DNA of 35,782 nucleotides from JBLHHI01 sp047614125 (GTDB lineage: Bacteria > Bacteroidota > Bacteroidia > NS11-12g > UBA9320). The stretch covers positions 1 through 35,782 of the forward strand of contig JBLHHI010000018.1 of the NCBI GenBank assembly GCA_047614125.1, written 5' to 3'. Below, one piece after another: positions 26,452-33,017 of this stretch (position 1 is its first letter; every line of letters starts with the position of its first letter). Under the pieces are notes generated by a model. The model had not been told where the DNA came from. It worked only from the letters and a program-made list of their open reading frames with translations, and did no database searches. Position numbers and translations under genes: made by a program.

Positions 26452-26610
26452 ACGTCTTGACCCCGAAGGGGTCACATCTTGCAGAAACAGGATCACAACA
26501 CAATGCCCTGACCCTGAAAGGGTCACATCTTGCAGAAAACGCGATTCCAACACAATGTCTTGACCCCGAAAGGGTCACATCTTGCAGGGGGTCACATCTT
26601 GCGTAGGGTC
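26452..26610 (-). repeat. 51-bp tandem palindromic repeat array, right cluster (three units plus a partial)
   Basis: Palindromes lie at 26458-26474 (TGACCCC-GAA-GGGGTCA), 26509-26525 (TGACCCT-GAA-AGGGTCA) and 26561-26577 (TGACCCC-GAA-AGGGTCA), 51-52 bp apart, then a partial unit at 26588-26610. The first two show a compensatory C-G to T-A change at the inner pair. Flanks CACATCTTGCAG and AACACAATG match the reverse complement of the left array at 405-500. Confidence 0.85.
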
Positions 26611-26685
26611 AAATCCTATAAACCAAGTAAATGCTATGGCATCCATTTTTGATTGTAGGGTGCATTTTATTTAACTTGCGATTCT

Positions 26686-27735
26686 ATGTTGTATACGCGC
26701 ATAATTCTATTATCAATGCTATTCTTGGCCTGCAATGGAAAGGAACCGAAGAAAAAAGATCAAAACACCCAACAAACTGCCCCTGCAAAGGAGCGCGTGT
26801 ACGAACAAACGTTTGTAAACTTGGGTGGAGAGGAACAATATGTTGAAATAGTTGGAACCTCTGTTGATAACCCAATCCTGTTGTTTATACACGGTGGACC
26901 GGCATGGCCACAAACGCCTCAACTTAGATATTTTAATCATCCATTAACCAAGGCGTATACCTTAGTAAGTTGGGAACAACGTGGCGCTGGCCAGAGCTAT
27001 GAAAAAAATCCAACACCCAAAAACTTAACCTTAGCACAAATTGTAGCCGACGGGCATGAGTTAACACGTTGGTTGCAAGCGAAGTATGATAAGAAAAAGA
27101 TCTTTCTCGCCGGGTACTCTTGGGGCAGCTTAGTGGGTGTTCAGATGGCCGTAGAACATCCCGAAAATTATAAAGCCTACATTGGAATTGCTCAAATTGT
27201 AAACATGAACGAGGGCATGGCCTTATCGAGAGATTGGTTGCGTCCTAAAGCTGTGGCGAACAACGATGTAGAAAAAATAAAGAGTATTGATAGCTTGTAC
27301 AACCCCGCGTTTTACAAAGATCCTTTAGATCATTTTTTTCACCAATGGAAATTATTGGGTCACTATGGTGGCGCGGTATACAATCTTGGGCAAGAGATCG
27401 AAGCTCAAAATGCGATGAAGTTTTACGACGACTATAGAAGATACGAATGGTATACGGTTTGGAATGAATCAGCTCAAATACTTCAGAAAGATATGTTTGC
27501 GGCAAACCTTCATCCATTGGATACACTTTCCATACCCGTGTTTTTAATGGAAGGTCGACACGATTGGAATATTCCATCGGTACTGGCAGAGAAGTGGTTA
27601 TTCAACTTGCGCGCTCCACATAAGGAACTCATTTGGTTTGAACAATCGGGCCATGGGCCTTTGGAAGAAGAGGCCATTCTTTTTAACAGATCAATGAATG
27701 CCATACCCCATAAGATTAAGGCCTTATCCAAATAG
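26686..27735 (+). CDS. Alpha/beta-hydrolase lipoprotein (S33 prolyl-aminopeptidase-like)
   Basis: The 349-residue lipoprotein has its lipid Cys at residue 16 (LFLAC), a charged linker, then an alpha/beta-hydrolase domain (about 40-345). The oxyanion motif is HGGPAWPQ (69-76), followed by WEQRGAGQS. The nucleophile is Ser145 in GYSWGS; the acid and base are Asp293 (GRHDWNIP) and His323 (SGHGPLEE). HGGP and WEQRGAG are typical of proline iminopeptidase relatives, so a peptidase role in the periplasm or at the outer membrane is possible, but the substrate is not certain. A hairpin overlaps its stop codon. Confidence 0.88.
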   Translation: MLYTRIILLSMLFLACNGKEPKKKDQNTQQTAPAKERVYEQTFVNLGGEEQYVEIVGTSVDNPILLFIHGGPAWPQTPQLRYFNHPLTKAYTLVSWEQRGAGQSYEKNPTPKNLTLAQIVADGHELTRWLQAKYDKKKIFLAGYSWGSLVGVQMAVEHPENYKAYIGIAQIVNMNEGMALSRDWLRPKAVANNDVEKIKSIDSLYNPAFYKDPLDHFFHQWKLLGHYGGAVYNLGQEIEAQNAMKFYDDYRRYEWYTVWNESAQILQKDMFAANLHPLDTLSIPVFLMEGRHDWNIPSVLAEKWLFNLRAPHKELIWFEQSGHGPLEEEAILFNRSMNAIPHKIKALSK

Positions 27736-27765
27736 AAATAGTTCCAGATTGGAACTATTTCTTGA
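27735..27765 (+). terminator. Terminator-like hairpin after the hydrolase gene
   Basis: GAAATAGTTCCA (27735-27746), loop GAT, TGGAACTATTTC (27750-27761) form a perfect 12-bp stem beginning in the stop codon. The following TTGAT is a weak T-tract. Confidence 0.55.
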
Positions 27766-28006
27766 TAAAATCATATCAGCAATCATAAACTGAAATAGAA
27801 TAATTCAAATCTGCTTCGACCTAGATCTATGTTTTTGATTCAACTTAGTTCCTTTTGAGATAACTTTTTTTGCCAAGTTGTTCCAATTACCAACCAAAAT
27901 CTAGAATTTTAATTTCAGATTGGGATGCCTTAGAGTTCATAGTACTACCTAATAATTTTACGCTTTCGAAAGAAATAGTTTCAACTACAGGCTTAGCAAA
28001 TAATTA
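27762..28006. other. Stretch without an identifiable gene
   Basis: Short open stretches exist on both strands (about 35-40 codons between 27890 and 28003), but none has a start codon or a family I recognise. Given the fragments on its right, it is probably decayed coding DNA. Confidence 0.4.
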
Positions 28007-28237
28007 GCGTTCACCGCTAATGGCAACACGTTTGGATGGATCAATATTTCCTCAGGTGTCTTCACTCAAATCGCCACCATCGGGTCACTTCAAAATGGAC
28101 CCGAAGGAAGCGAAACCGTGTACGACATTGATGCCATGACCACCGGCCTTGATAATATTATTAATGCAGTTGAACCGTACGACGGAGGCGATTTGATTTT
28201 TAAAACCAATAGTGCCCTAAACGTTTTCAATTTTTAA
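28007..28237 (+). pseudogene. C-terminal gene fragment of unknown family
   Basis: Seventy-six sense codons run without a start codon to TAA at 28235-28237, after an in-frame TAA at 28001. The translation begins AFTANGNTFGWINISSGVFT and ends TGLDNIINAVEPYDGGDLIF KTNSALNVFNF, a composition like the beta-propeller or repeat domains of secreted Bacteroidota proteins. A perfect 7-bp hairpin (ATTAGCG-TTCAC-CGCTAAT, 28003-28021 region) marks the left boundary. I do not recognise the family. Confidence 0.45.
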
Positions 28238-28283
28238 GGAAGATATTGAAAACATGGGATTACAGGTTGTCAAAAAGCACTTT

Positions 28284-28544
28284 TCAGAATAGAACCCCTT
28301 GTATTACTTTATGTTCCAGCGGATCCCGTGATTTTTCAAAGGGCTTATCTAACCACAACCGTAAATCAATTTCCACAAAAAGGTTTAGTCTTATAAAGGC
28401 TCCCAGATTAGAAAGGTGCCAGTTGAACTGTGCCATTGCTTTCATCGCCTTTAAAATTAAAGCGGTCCATATTTGAATCAGTACTGCATTTTTGGTAGTT
28501 CCAATAAAGGATTTAATGTGCAGCAGTTGTTTTATTTCTCTAAA
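28284..28544 (-). pseudogene. IS4-family transposase C-terminal remnant
   Basis: Eighty-six codons on the minus strand read FREIKQLLHIKSFIGTTKNA through VLIQIWTALILKAMKAMAQF to LFVEIDLRLWLDKP...GVLF and stop (TGA) at 28284. Motifs FREIKQLLHIK (the Lys of the IS4 Y-R-E-K signature), IGTTKNAV..QIW and the C-terminal SNLGAFIRLNLF are typical of IS4-type transposases of Bacteroidota. The catalytic Asp residues and the signature Glu are missing; the frame is cut at 28543, where structured repeat copy D begins. Confidence 0.8.
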
Positions 28545-28665
28545 CCTGAGTTTGATTAATCTTTTAAGATTCAGATTTGGATAGATGCCAAGTAGTGAGG
28601 CGAAAACAGTAAGGTTTATATTTATAAACCGACTGCTTTCAACGAAGCTAATTGGGTTTCGTATA
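28543..28665 (+). repeat. Structured repeat element, copy D
   Basis: The copy opens with AACCTGAGTTTGATTAATC, then GATTCAG. Its hairpin at 28613-28630 (GGTTTATA, loop TT, TATAAACC) is perfect over eight pairs and begins 70 nt after the head, as in copies A and C. AGTGAGGCGAA before the hairpin and CAACGAAGCTAATTGG after it match parts of copy C loosely. The element abuts the broken end of the IS4 transposase frame. Confidence 0.65.
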
Positions 28666-28680
28666 ACCTGAGTATTCCTA

Positions 28681-28770
28681 TTTAATGGAAATATTTCAAC
28701 TACGTAAATTTATTCGGTTGTGGTAGTCGGAGAGTCGGCGATGTACCAAAAGCGAATTGCGGTTAAATAG
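28681..28770 (+). pseudogene. Decayed T9SS C-terminal sorting-tail remnant
   Basis: One frame reads NGNISTT, a TAA, then IYSVVVVGESAMYQKRIAVK and a TAG at 28768-28770. The pattern (IST..GIYSVVVV....QKRIAVK) is that of the last 30 residues of type A T9SS sorting domains. The neighbouring frame just before it (ANWVSYNLSIPI, about 28648-28683) may be the preceding strand, shifted by one base. A hairpin terminator follows 21 bp later, as expected for a once-real gene end. The parent protein is unknown. Confidence 0.45.
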
Positions 28771-28791
28771 ATTTGTTCTATTTTTTTCAAG

Positions 28792-28826
28792 AAGGCTCGG
28801 ATCACTAGTGATTCGAGCCTTTCTTT
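28792..28826 (+). terminator. Rho-independent terminator (orphan)
   Basis: AAGGCTCG-G-ATCAC (28792-28805), loop TA, GTGAT-T-CGAGCCTT (28808-28822) form a long stem with one G-T wobble, followed by TCTTTG. It lies 21 bp after the decayed T9SS tail and now seems to serve no intact gene. Confidence 0.6.
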
Positions 28827-28831
28827 GTTCG

Positions 28832-28901
28832 GTACGCATTGCATGCGTACGGACGTAATTTATTGCAAGGCTCGTTTCCAAGTATTTAATCACTTACGTC
28901 C
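28832..28901. repeat. Nested inverted repeats GTACGCAT/ATGCGTAC and GGACGTAA/TTACGTCC
   Basis: A perfect 8-bp hairpin (28832-28839 with 28843-28850, loop TGC) is directly followed by GGACGTAA (28851-28858), whose complement TTACGTCC is at 28894-28901. The pair lies 70-140 bp before the small membrane-protein gene; it may be a repeat element or a regulatory structure. Confidence 0.6.
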
Positions 28902-28968
28902 CTATCCAATTTTCTTGTATTTTTGGTTGGATGTTTTGATCCAATTCACATTTATAATAGATTTTGAT

Positions 28969-29184
28969 ATGAGCAAGAAAAAAAAGGCAACAAGCAATAC
29001 TACCATGTCGCAAACGCTTTGGGCCATGGCCGGCGGAGTGGTTGGTTTTTTTGGTGGATGGGCATTGGGTGTTTCATTGGGTTTCACGGCAAGTAAATCT
29101 ATGCTGTCTCTGCTCTTTGCCCTTATAGGCGCTCCAATTGGGGGATGGCTGGCCTTACAGCTTTGGAAACGGAGGGGGAAGTGA
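28969..29184 (+). CDS. Small two-helix membrane protein
   Basis: From ATG 28969 the product has 71 residues: a basic N-terminus (MSKKKKATSN) followed by two glycine-rich membrane helices (about 15-36, LWAMAGGVVGFFGGWALGVSL, and 44-64, LLFALIGAPIGGWLALQL) and a basic tail (WKRRGK). I do not recognise the family. The longer frame from 28825 would add 48 residues from the repeat-rich leader and was rejected because the basic N-terminus and hydrophobic pattern begin here. Confidence 0.65.
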   Translation: MSKKKKATSNTTMSQTLWAMAGGVVGFFGGWALGVSLGFTASKSMLSLLFALIGAPIGGWLALQLWKRRGK

Positions 29185-29219
29185 ACTTCCTTATTTGATA
29201 TTTTCCGTTAATCCACTCC

Positions 29220-29384
29220 CTACCGCAACAAGGTTAACGTTTGACTAAACCGATGATGTCTGCCAAAAACATCAATCACATCTCCGTGTAGTAAATAAAC
29301 GCCGGCTGGAAGGTTGGATGTTGCGGAGAGTTCTTCGGCGGCATTGAGCTGAAGTTCTTTATGCCCCCAGCGGTTGTAAATGCC
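29220..29384 (-). pseudogene. T9SS C-terminal sorting-domain fragment
   Basis: Fifty-four codons on the minus strand read GIYNRWGHKELQLNAAEELS, then ATSNLPAGVYLLHGDVIDVF and GRHHRFSQTLTLLR, ending at TAG (29220-29222). IYNRWG followed by LPAGVYLL and a basic last strand is the type A/B T9SS tail (as in gliding-motility-associated C-terminal domains). An in-frame stop lies two codons upstream, so the passenger gene is lost; its place is taken by the leader of the ATPase gene. It is convergent with the small membrane-protein gene. Confidence 0.7.
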
Positions 29385-29460
29385 TTCTCATCACCAAAAC
29401 TCAAAAATAGCCAACAATCTCAACCATGTAAATATAACATTAAATGTTAAATTTGCATGG

Positions 29461-30645
29461 ATGTTTGTTCGAAGTTTATCCAAAATATTGAAAGAACGGT
29501 TGCTCGAAACCGCCTCCGTGGCTCTGTTGGGTCCCCGACAAGTGGGTAAAACCACCTTGGCTTTTCAGCTCATGAAAAGCATGCCTTCGGTTTATTTGGA
29601 TTTGGAGAACAGAACGGATTTACTAAAGGTGCAAGACTTATTTACCTTTCACAAAGAAAACAGCGACAAGCTCATTATTCTTGATGAAGTTCAGCGCTTG
29701 CCCGAAGTGTTTCCAACCATTCGAGGAATCATTGACAGCGAACGCCGAAAAGGCAACAAAACGGGTCATTTTCTTTTTCTTGGTTCGGCTTCCATTGAGC
29801 TCCTCCAACAATCGAGCGAAAGTTTGGCTGGCCGAATATCCTACCTGGAACTCTTCACAATCAACGTTTTAGAAACGCTAACTGGTAAATCCCAAACCGA
29901 AAAATTAAATGAGCTTTGGGTGCGAGGTGGATTTCCAGAAAGTCTTTTATCCAAAACCGATCGATCCAGTTTGCAATGGCGAACCGATTTTATCAAAACC
30001 TACATTGAACGCGACATTCCACAGTTGGGGCCCAGAATTCCTTCCAACACCATGGAGCGACTTTGGATGATGCTCGCACACAACCAAGGAATTAATTTAA
30101 ATGCGTCGAAGCTGGCTGGAGCACTCGAAATATCGAACACCAGCGTTGGCCGATACGTAGACTTATTGGTTGATTTACTGTTGGTTCGAAAACTGCTTCC
30201 GTTTACTAAGAATACTAAAAAACGATTGGTTAAGTCGCCCAGAGTATACGTACGCGACAGCGGTGTAGTGCATGCCTTGCTAAATATTGAAGGTTTTAAT
30301 GCATTGCTAGGGCATCCGGTAGTTGGCAAGAGCTGGGAAGGTTTTGTATTGGAGAACGTTCTTTCCGTTTTACCAAACGGCGCTGAATGCTATTACTATA
30401 GAACTTCGAATGGTGCCGAAATAGATTTAATCATCGAATTTGCGGGAAGCAAACAAGAGCTGTGGGCAATCGAAATAAAACGCAGCGCATCGGCTCATCT
30501 GCAAAAAGGCTTTTACGAAGCTTGTCAAGACCTAGTTCCCACCAAGAAATTTGTAGTGCACGCCGAACCCGAAAACTTTCTTCTGAAAGACGAGATTCGA
30601 TCCATTGGATTGTTTGACTTTTTAGAATTAATTAAATCCAAATAA
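29461..30645 (+). CDS. AAA_14/DUF4143 ATPase
   Basis: From ATG 29461 the product has 394 residues. The N-terminal AAA_14 domain has Walker A GPRQVGKTT (24-32) and Walker B LIILDEVQRLPE (71-82), with a GSAS sensor. A winged-helix-like middle follows (LAGALEISNTSVGRYVDLLVDLLLVRKL), then a DUF4143 domain with nuclease-like GAEIDLIIE and WAIEIKRS motifs. Such proteins are common in many copies in bacteria and their function is not settled. A longer start at 29380 overlaps the T9SS-tail fragment and was rejected. A small palindrome AACAT-TAA-ATGTT lies just upstream (29436-29448). Confidence 0.88.
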   Translation: MFVRSLSKILKERLLETASVALLGPRQVGKTTLAFQLMKSMPSVYLDLENRTDLLKVQDLFTFHKENSDKLIILDEVQRLPEVFPTIRGIIDSERRKGNKTGHFLFLGSASIELLQQSSESLAGRISYLELFTINVLETLTGKSQTEKLNELWVRGGFPESLLSKTDRSSLQWRTDFIKTYIERDIPQLGPRIPSNTMERLWMMLAHNQGINLNASKLAGALEISNTSVGRYVDLLVDLLLVRKLLPFTKNTKKRLVKSPRVYVRDSGVVHALLNIEGFNALLGHPVVGKSWEGFVLENVLSVLPNGAECYYYRTSNGAEIDLIIEFAGSKQELWAIEIKRSASAHLQKGFYEACQDLVPTKKFVVHAEPENFLLKDEIRSIGLFDFLELIKSK

Positions 30646-30670
30646 TGATTTTCAAAGCGAATTAAATTTA

Positions 30671-30690
30671 TTTTCAATAATTATTGAAAA
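30671..30690. promoter_or_regulatory. Operator O1: perfect 20-bp palindrome before gbsR-like gene
   Basis: TTTTCAATAATTATTGAAAA is a perfect palindrome that overlaps the -33 TTG (30684-30686) of the gene's promoter. An almost identical site with the same 18-bp geometry precedes the next gene (31233-31250). Binding by the GbsR-like regulator encoded just downstream is the simplest reading (inference). Confidence 0.75.
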
Positions 30691-30713
30691 TACAAAACTT
30701 CATAGTACATTTG
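30684..30713 (+). promoter_or_regulatory. Bacteroidota-type promoter of the gbsR-like gene
   Basis: TTG (30684-30686), 19-bp spacer, TACATTTG (30706-30713) match the TTG-N17-23-TAnnTTTG consensus exactly. The -7 box ends 4 bp before the GTG start at 30718, so the transcript should begin at or next to the start codon and be leaderless or nearly so. Confidence 0.7.
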
Positions 30714-30717
30714 CTTT

Positions 30718-31209
30718 GTGAACATCGAAGAAGGACATCAAAAATTTATTCAAAGCTGGGGACAACTTGGCGCCAGCTGGGGCATTAACCGCACCATGGC
30801 GCAGATTCAAGCCGTGCTCTTGTTGTCTGTAAAACCTATGTCGACCGATGATGTTATGGAGAAACTTCAAATCTCGAGAGGCAATGCCAACATGAATTTA
30901 CGCGATTTATTGGCCTGGGGCTTAACGTACAAATCATTCATCCCCGGCGATCGCAAAGAATATTACTACGCCGAGAAATCGATGTGGGTAATTGCAAAAA
31001 AGGTGAGCAGAGAGCGCAAAAAACGTGAGTTGGAACCCTTGGTAGAAATGCTCAACGAAGTAAAAACCATAGAAGGAAATAGCGAAGAAGTGAAAGAATT
31101 TAAAAAAGTGGTGGCATCCACCGAAAAAATTGCCAAACAAGCAGAAAACATGCTTGACATGGTTACAAAGCTCGATGAAAACATATTTTTTAAATGGCTA
31201 AAGAAATAG
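30718..31209 (+). CDS. GbsR/MarR-type transcriptional regulator
   Basis: The 163-residue winged-helix regulator matches the GbsR-like group: WGQLGASWGINRTMAQIQAVLLLS (about 14-37), the helix-turn-helix VMEKLQISRGNANMNLRDLLAWGL (46-69), the wing FIPGDRKEYYYAE (75-87) and a C-terminal dimer helix. It starts with GTG, chosen because the family N-terminus (IEEGHQKFIQSWG) begins here and the next Met is at residue 27. It is the first gene of a run of five plus-strand genes and probably represses itself and the following genes through the palindromes at 30671 and 31233. Inducer unknown. Confidence 0.88.
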   Translation: MNIEEGHQKFIQSWGQLGASWGINRTMAQIQAVLLLSVKPMSTDDVMEKLQISRGNANMNLRDLLAWGLTYKSFIPGDRKEYYYAEKSMWVIAKKVSRERKKRELEPLVEMLNEVKTIEGNSEEVKEFKKVVASTEKIAKQAENMLDMVTKLDENIFFKWLKK

Positions 31210-31232
31210 GAAACTATTTTTTTCATCATAAC

Positions 31233-31250
31233 TTTCATTATTTATTGAAA
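31233..31250. promoter_or_regulatory. Operator O2: second copy of the palindrome
   Basis: TTTCATTATTTATTGAAA has one mismatch between arms and the same 18-bp spacing as operator O1 (TTTCAATA-AT-TATTGAAA); both are followed by AATACAA. It lies 25 bp before the ATG of the first membrane-protein gene. No clear TAnnTTTG box follows. Confidence 0.65.
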
Positions 31251-31275
31251 ATACAATACATATAACGCAAACAAA

Positions 31276-31644
31276 ATGTCAATTCAAGTGCTCACCTACC
31301 TCCTCTATCTCATCGCAATCTTTGCGGTAGTAACATTGGCGGGCAACCACTTTTACAAACATGGTGCGGTGTATTTAACGGGCTTCTTTCCAACAAATCC
31401 CGAGATGGCCTTTCGTGTTAACAAGCTCCTCCGATTGGCGTACTACCTCTTAAACATTGGCTATTCCATTTTGGCCTTAAGTCGATGGACAGAAACCACC
31501 AATGCCGTTGAAATGATTTCTTCGTTGGCCAACAACCTTGGAATCATTCTACTCATCATTGGAGGATTACACTTTAACAATCAGCTTGTTATTTATCTCA
31601 TTGCCTTAAAAATTAATAAAAACAAAATATCAACCTATAAATAA
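31276..31644 (+). CDS. Small membrane protein, paralogue 1
   Basis: The 122-residue protein has three predicted membrane helices (about 5-23, 51-69, 84-108). The loop HFYKHGAVYLTGFFPTNPEMAFRVNKLLRL between helices 1 and 2 corresponds to SFFKNSKIFMLDIFKNREDIAKSTNQLMKT in the next gene, and EMISSLANNLGIILLIIGGLHF to ETLSTKLGSLSIALGIMVCLFL, so the two are diverged tandem paralogues. I recognise no family. It is preceded by operator O2 and followed by paralogue 2 after 6 bp. Confidence 0.8.
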   Translation: MSIQVLTYLLYLIAIFAVVTLAGNHFYKHGAVYLTGFFPTNPEMAFRVNKLLRLAYYLLNIGYSILALSRWTETTNAVEMISSLANNLGIILLIIGGLHFNNQLVIYLIALKINKNKISTYK

Positions 31645-31650
31645 TTTAGT

Positions 31651-32061
31651 ATGAAAAATCCAGCCTTATTATTCTACGCAGCCTATTTCCCACTCGCCAT
31701 TCTTTTAGTGGTTGGCGTAACCCAGAGTTTTTTCAAGAACTCCAAGATCTTTATGCTCGACATATTTAAAAATCGGGAGGACATTGCTAAAAGCACCAAT
31801 CAATTAATGAAAACGGGATTTTTACTCATCTGCCTCGGTTTTGCCTTTGTTACATCGTACTTCTATATTAGCGTGAACGAGATGGAGCCGGGCCGAAGAA
31901 TCGTCGAAACACTCAGCACCAAATTAGGCAGCTTATCCATCGCTTTGGGCATAATGGTTTGCCTCTTCCTCTACATCCTTTTTAGAGGGAAGAAAAAATC
32001 TCGTGCTAATGCCCTAGATCAGGCTCGAATGCAAAAGTTTTTAGACAATAAAACGGTTTAA
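31651..32061 (+). CDS. Small membrane protein, paralogue 2
   Basis: The 136-residue protein has three predicted membrane helices (about 5-24, 53-72, 92-112) and a basic C-terminal tail (RGKKKSRANALDQARMQKFL). It resembles the previous gene over its whole hydrophobic part, most clearly in the loop between helices 1 and 2. The pair may form a hetero-oligomer in the inner membrane (inference). Function unknown. Confidence 0.8.
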   Translation: MKNPALLFYAAYFPLAILLVVGVTQSFFKNSKIFMLDIFKNREDIAKSTNQLMKTGFLLICLGFAFVTSYFYISVNEMEPGRRIVETLSTKLGSLSIALGIMVCLFLYILFRGKKKSRANALDQARMQKFLDNKTV

Positions 32062-32092
32062 ATACACAGTGTAAAACCTAAGATATTTAATT

Positions 32093-33016
32093 ATGGATGC
32101 CATAAAAATAGTAATCGCAGGAGGCAACGGCTTCATTGGCAGTTATCTAGCAAAAGGATTTGAGGAAGTTGGTAAAACGGTAATTTTGATTAATCGCCGA
32201 ATTGATCAAAATCTCTCCTACCATCAAGTTTTATGGAGCAACCGGAACCAAATTGCTGAAGCTTGCTCTGGTGCCCAGGTGGTTATAAACCTGGCAGGCA
32301 AATCGGTTGATTGCAGATATACGGACAAAAATAAAGAAGAGATTATGTTGTCCCGAACCGAAACCACGCAGATGCTGGGTGAAATAATTTCTGCAGCATC
32401 GAACCCACCTGAAGTATGGATTAACAGCAGCACGGCTACCATATATCGAAACTCGATGGATTGTGCAATGACTGAAACTTCGGGAGAACTTGGACACGGA
32501 TTTTCGGTGGAAGTTGCCAAGGCATGGGAACATAGCTTTACCTCATTCAAACTTTCACATACCCGGCAAATTATCCTTCGAACGGCCATTGTTTTAGGTA
32601 AAGATGGTGGCGCGTTAAAACCCTTAAACGCTCTAACCAAACTCGGTTTGGGTGGAAAACAAGGTTCGGGCAAGCAAATGGTTAGCTGGATTGAAATGGA
32701 AGATGTTTATCGAGCCATTTCATTTCTGATTAAACATAAATCGTCTGGCATCTACAACCTGAGTGCCCCCTATCCAATTAACAACCAGCATTTTATGCGT
32801 GAAATTCGAAAAGCAAACCGAATTTCGTTTGGCCTTCCAACACCCACTTGGTTATTGAAAATTGGCGCGTTCTTCATACGAACTGAAGCCGAATTATTAT
32901 TAAAAAGTCGATGGGTTATCCCACAAAGACTATTGGATGCTGGCTTTAATTTCAAATACCCAACTATTGAAGATGCCTTAATTGCTCAAAGTTTTCAAAC
33001 AACTAAATCCGAATAA
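32093..33016 (+). CDS. TIGR01777-type NAD(P)-dependent epimerase
   Basis: The 307-residue protein is an extended short-chain dehydrogenase of the YfcH-like TIGR01777 family. The dinucleotide-binding motif is GGNGFIG (10-16), followed by NLAGKSVDCRY, the VWINSSTATIYRNS segment (about 108-121), ILRTAIVLGKDGGAL and a DUF1731-like C-terminal part (about 255-303; LLKSRWVIPQRLLDAGFNFKYP). The typical SxxxVYG core is altered to STATIYR. Substrates of this family are poorly known. It lies 31 bp after the membrane pair and 1 bp before the methyltransferase. Confidence 0.88.
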   Translation: MDAIKIVIAGGNGFIGSYLAKGFEEVGKTVILINRRIDQNLSYHQVLWSNRNQIAEACSGAQVVINLAGKSVDCRYTDKNKEEIMLSRTETTQMLGEIISAASNPPEVWINSSTATIYRNSMDCAMTETSGELGHGFSVEVAKAWEHSFTSFKLSHTRQIILRTAIVLGKDGGALKPLNALTKLGLGGKQGSGKQMVSWIEMEDVYRAISFLIKHKSSGIYNLSAPYPINNQHFMREIRKANRISFGLPTPTWLLKIGAFFIRTEAELLLKSRWVIPQRLLDAGFNFKYPTIEDALIAQSFQTTKSE

Positions 33017-33017
33017 A

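Noticed and set aside
26452..26610. Possible CRISPR array
   Set aside because: The 51-bp period consists mostly of conserved sequence with only about 10 variable bases between units, the palindromes are imperfect copies, and no cas gene is near.
27890..28003. Short open stretches on both strands
   Set aside because: They have 35-40 codons, no start and no recognised family; too little to call a gene.
28246..28476. 76-codon plus-strand open frame
   Set aside because: It is antisense to the clear IS4 transposase remnant on the minus strand and has no domain of its own.
28600..28690. Open reading of structured repeat D as protein (ENSKVYIYKPTAFNEANWVSYN)
   Set aside because: It looks protein-like and could be the strand before the T9SS tail, but two stops precede it and the hairpin there matches the other repeat copies in position and form, which is hard to get by chance. 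I kept the repeat call and only the later T9SS part.
28825..28968. N-terminal extension of the small membrane protein
   Set aside because: The extra 48 residues come from the inverted-repeat leader; the basic N-terminus and helices begin at 28969.
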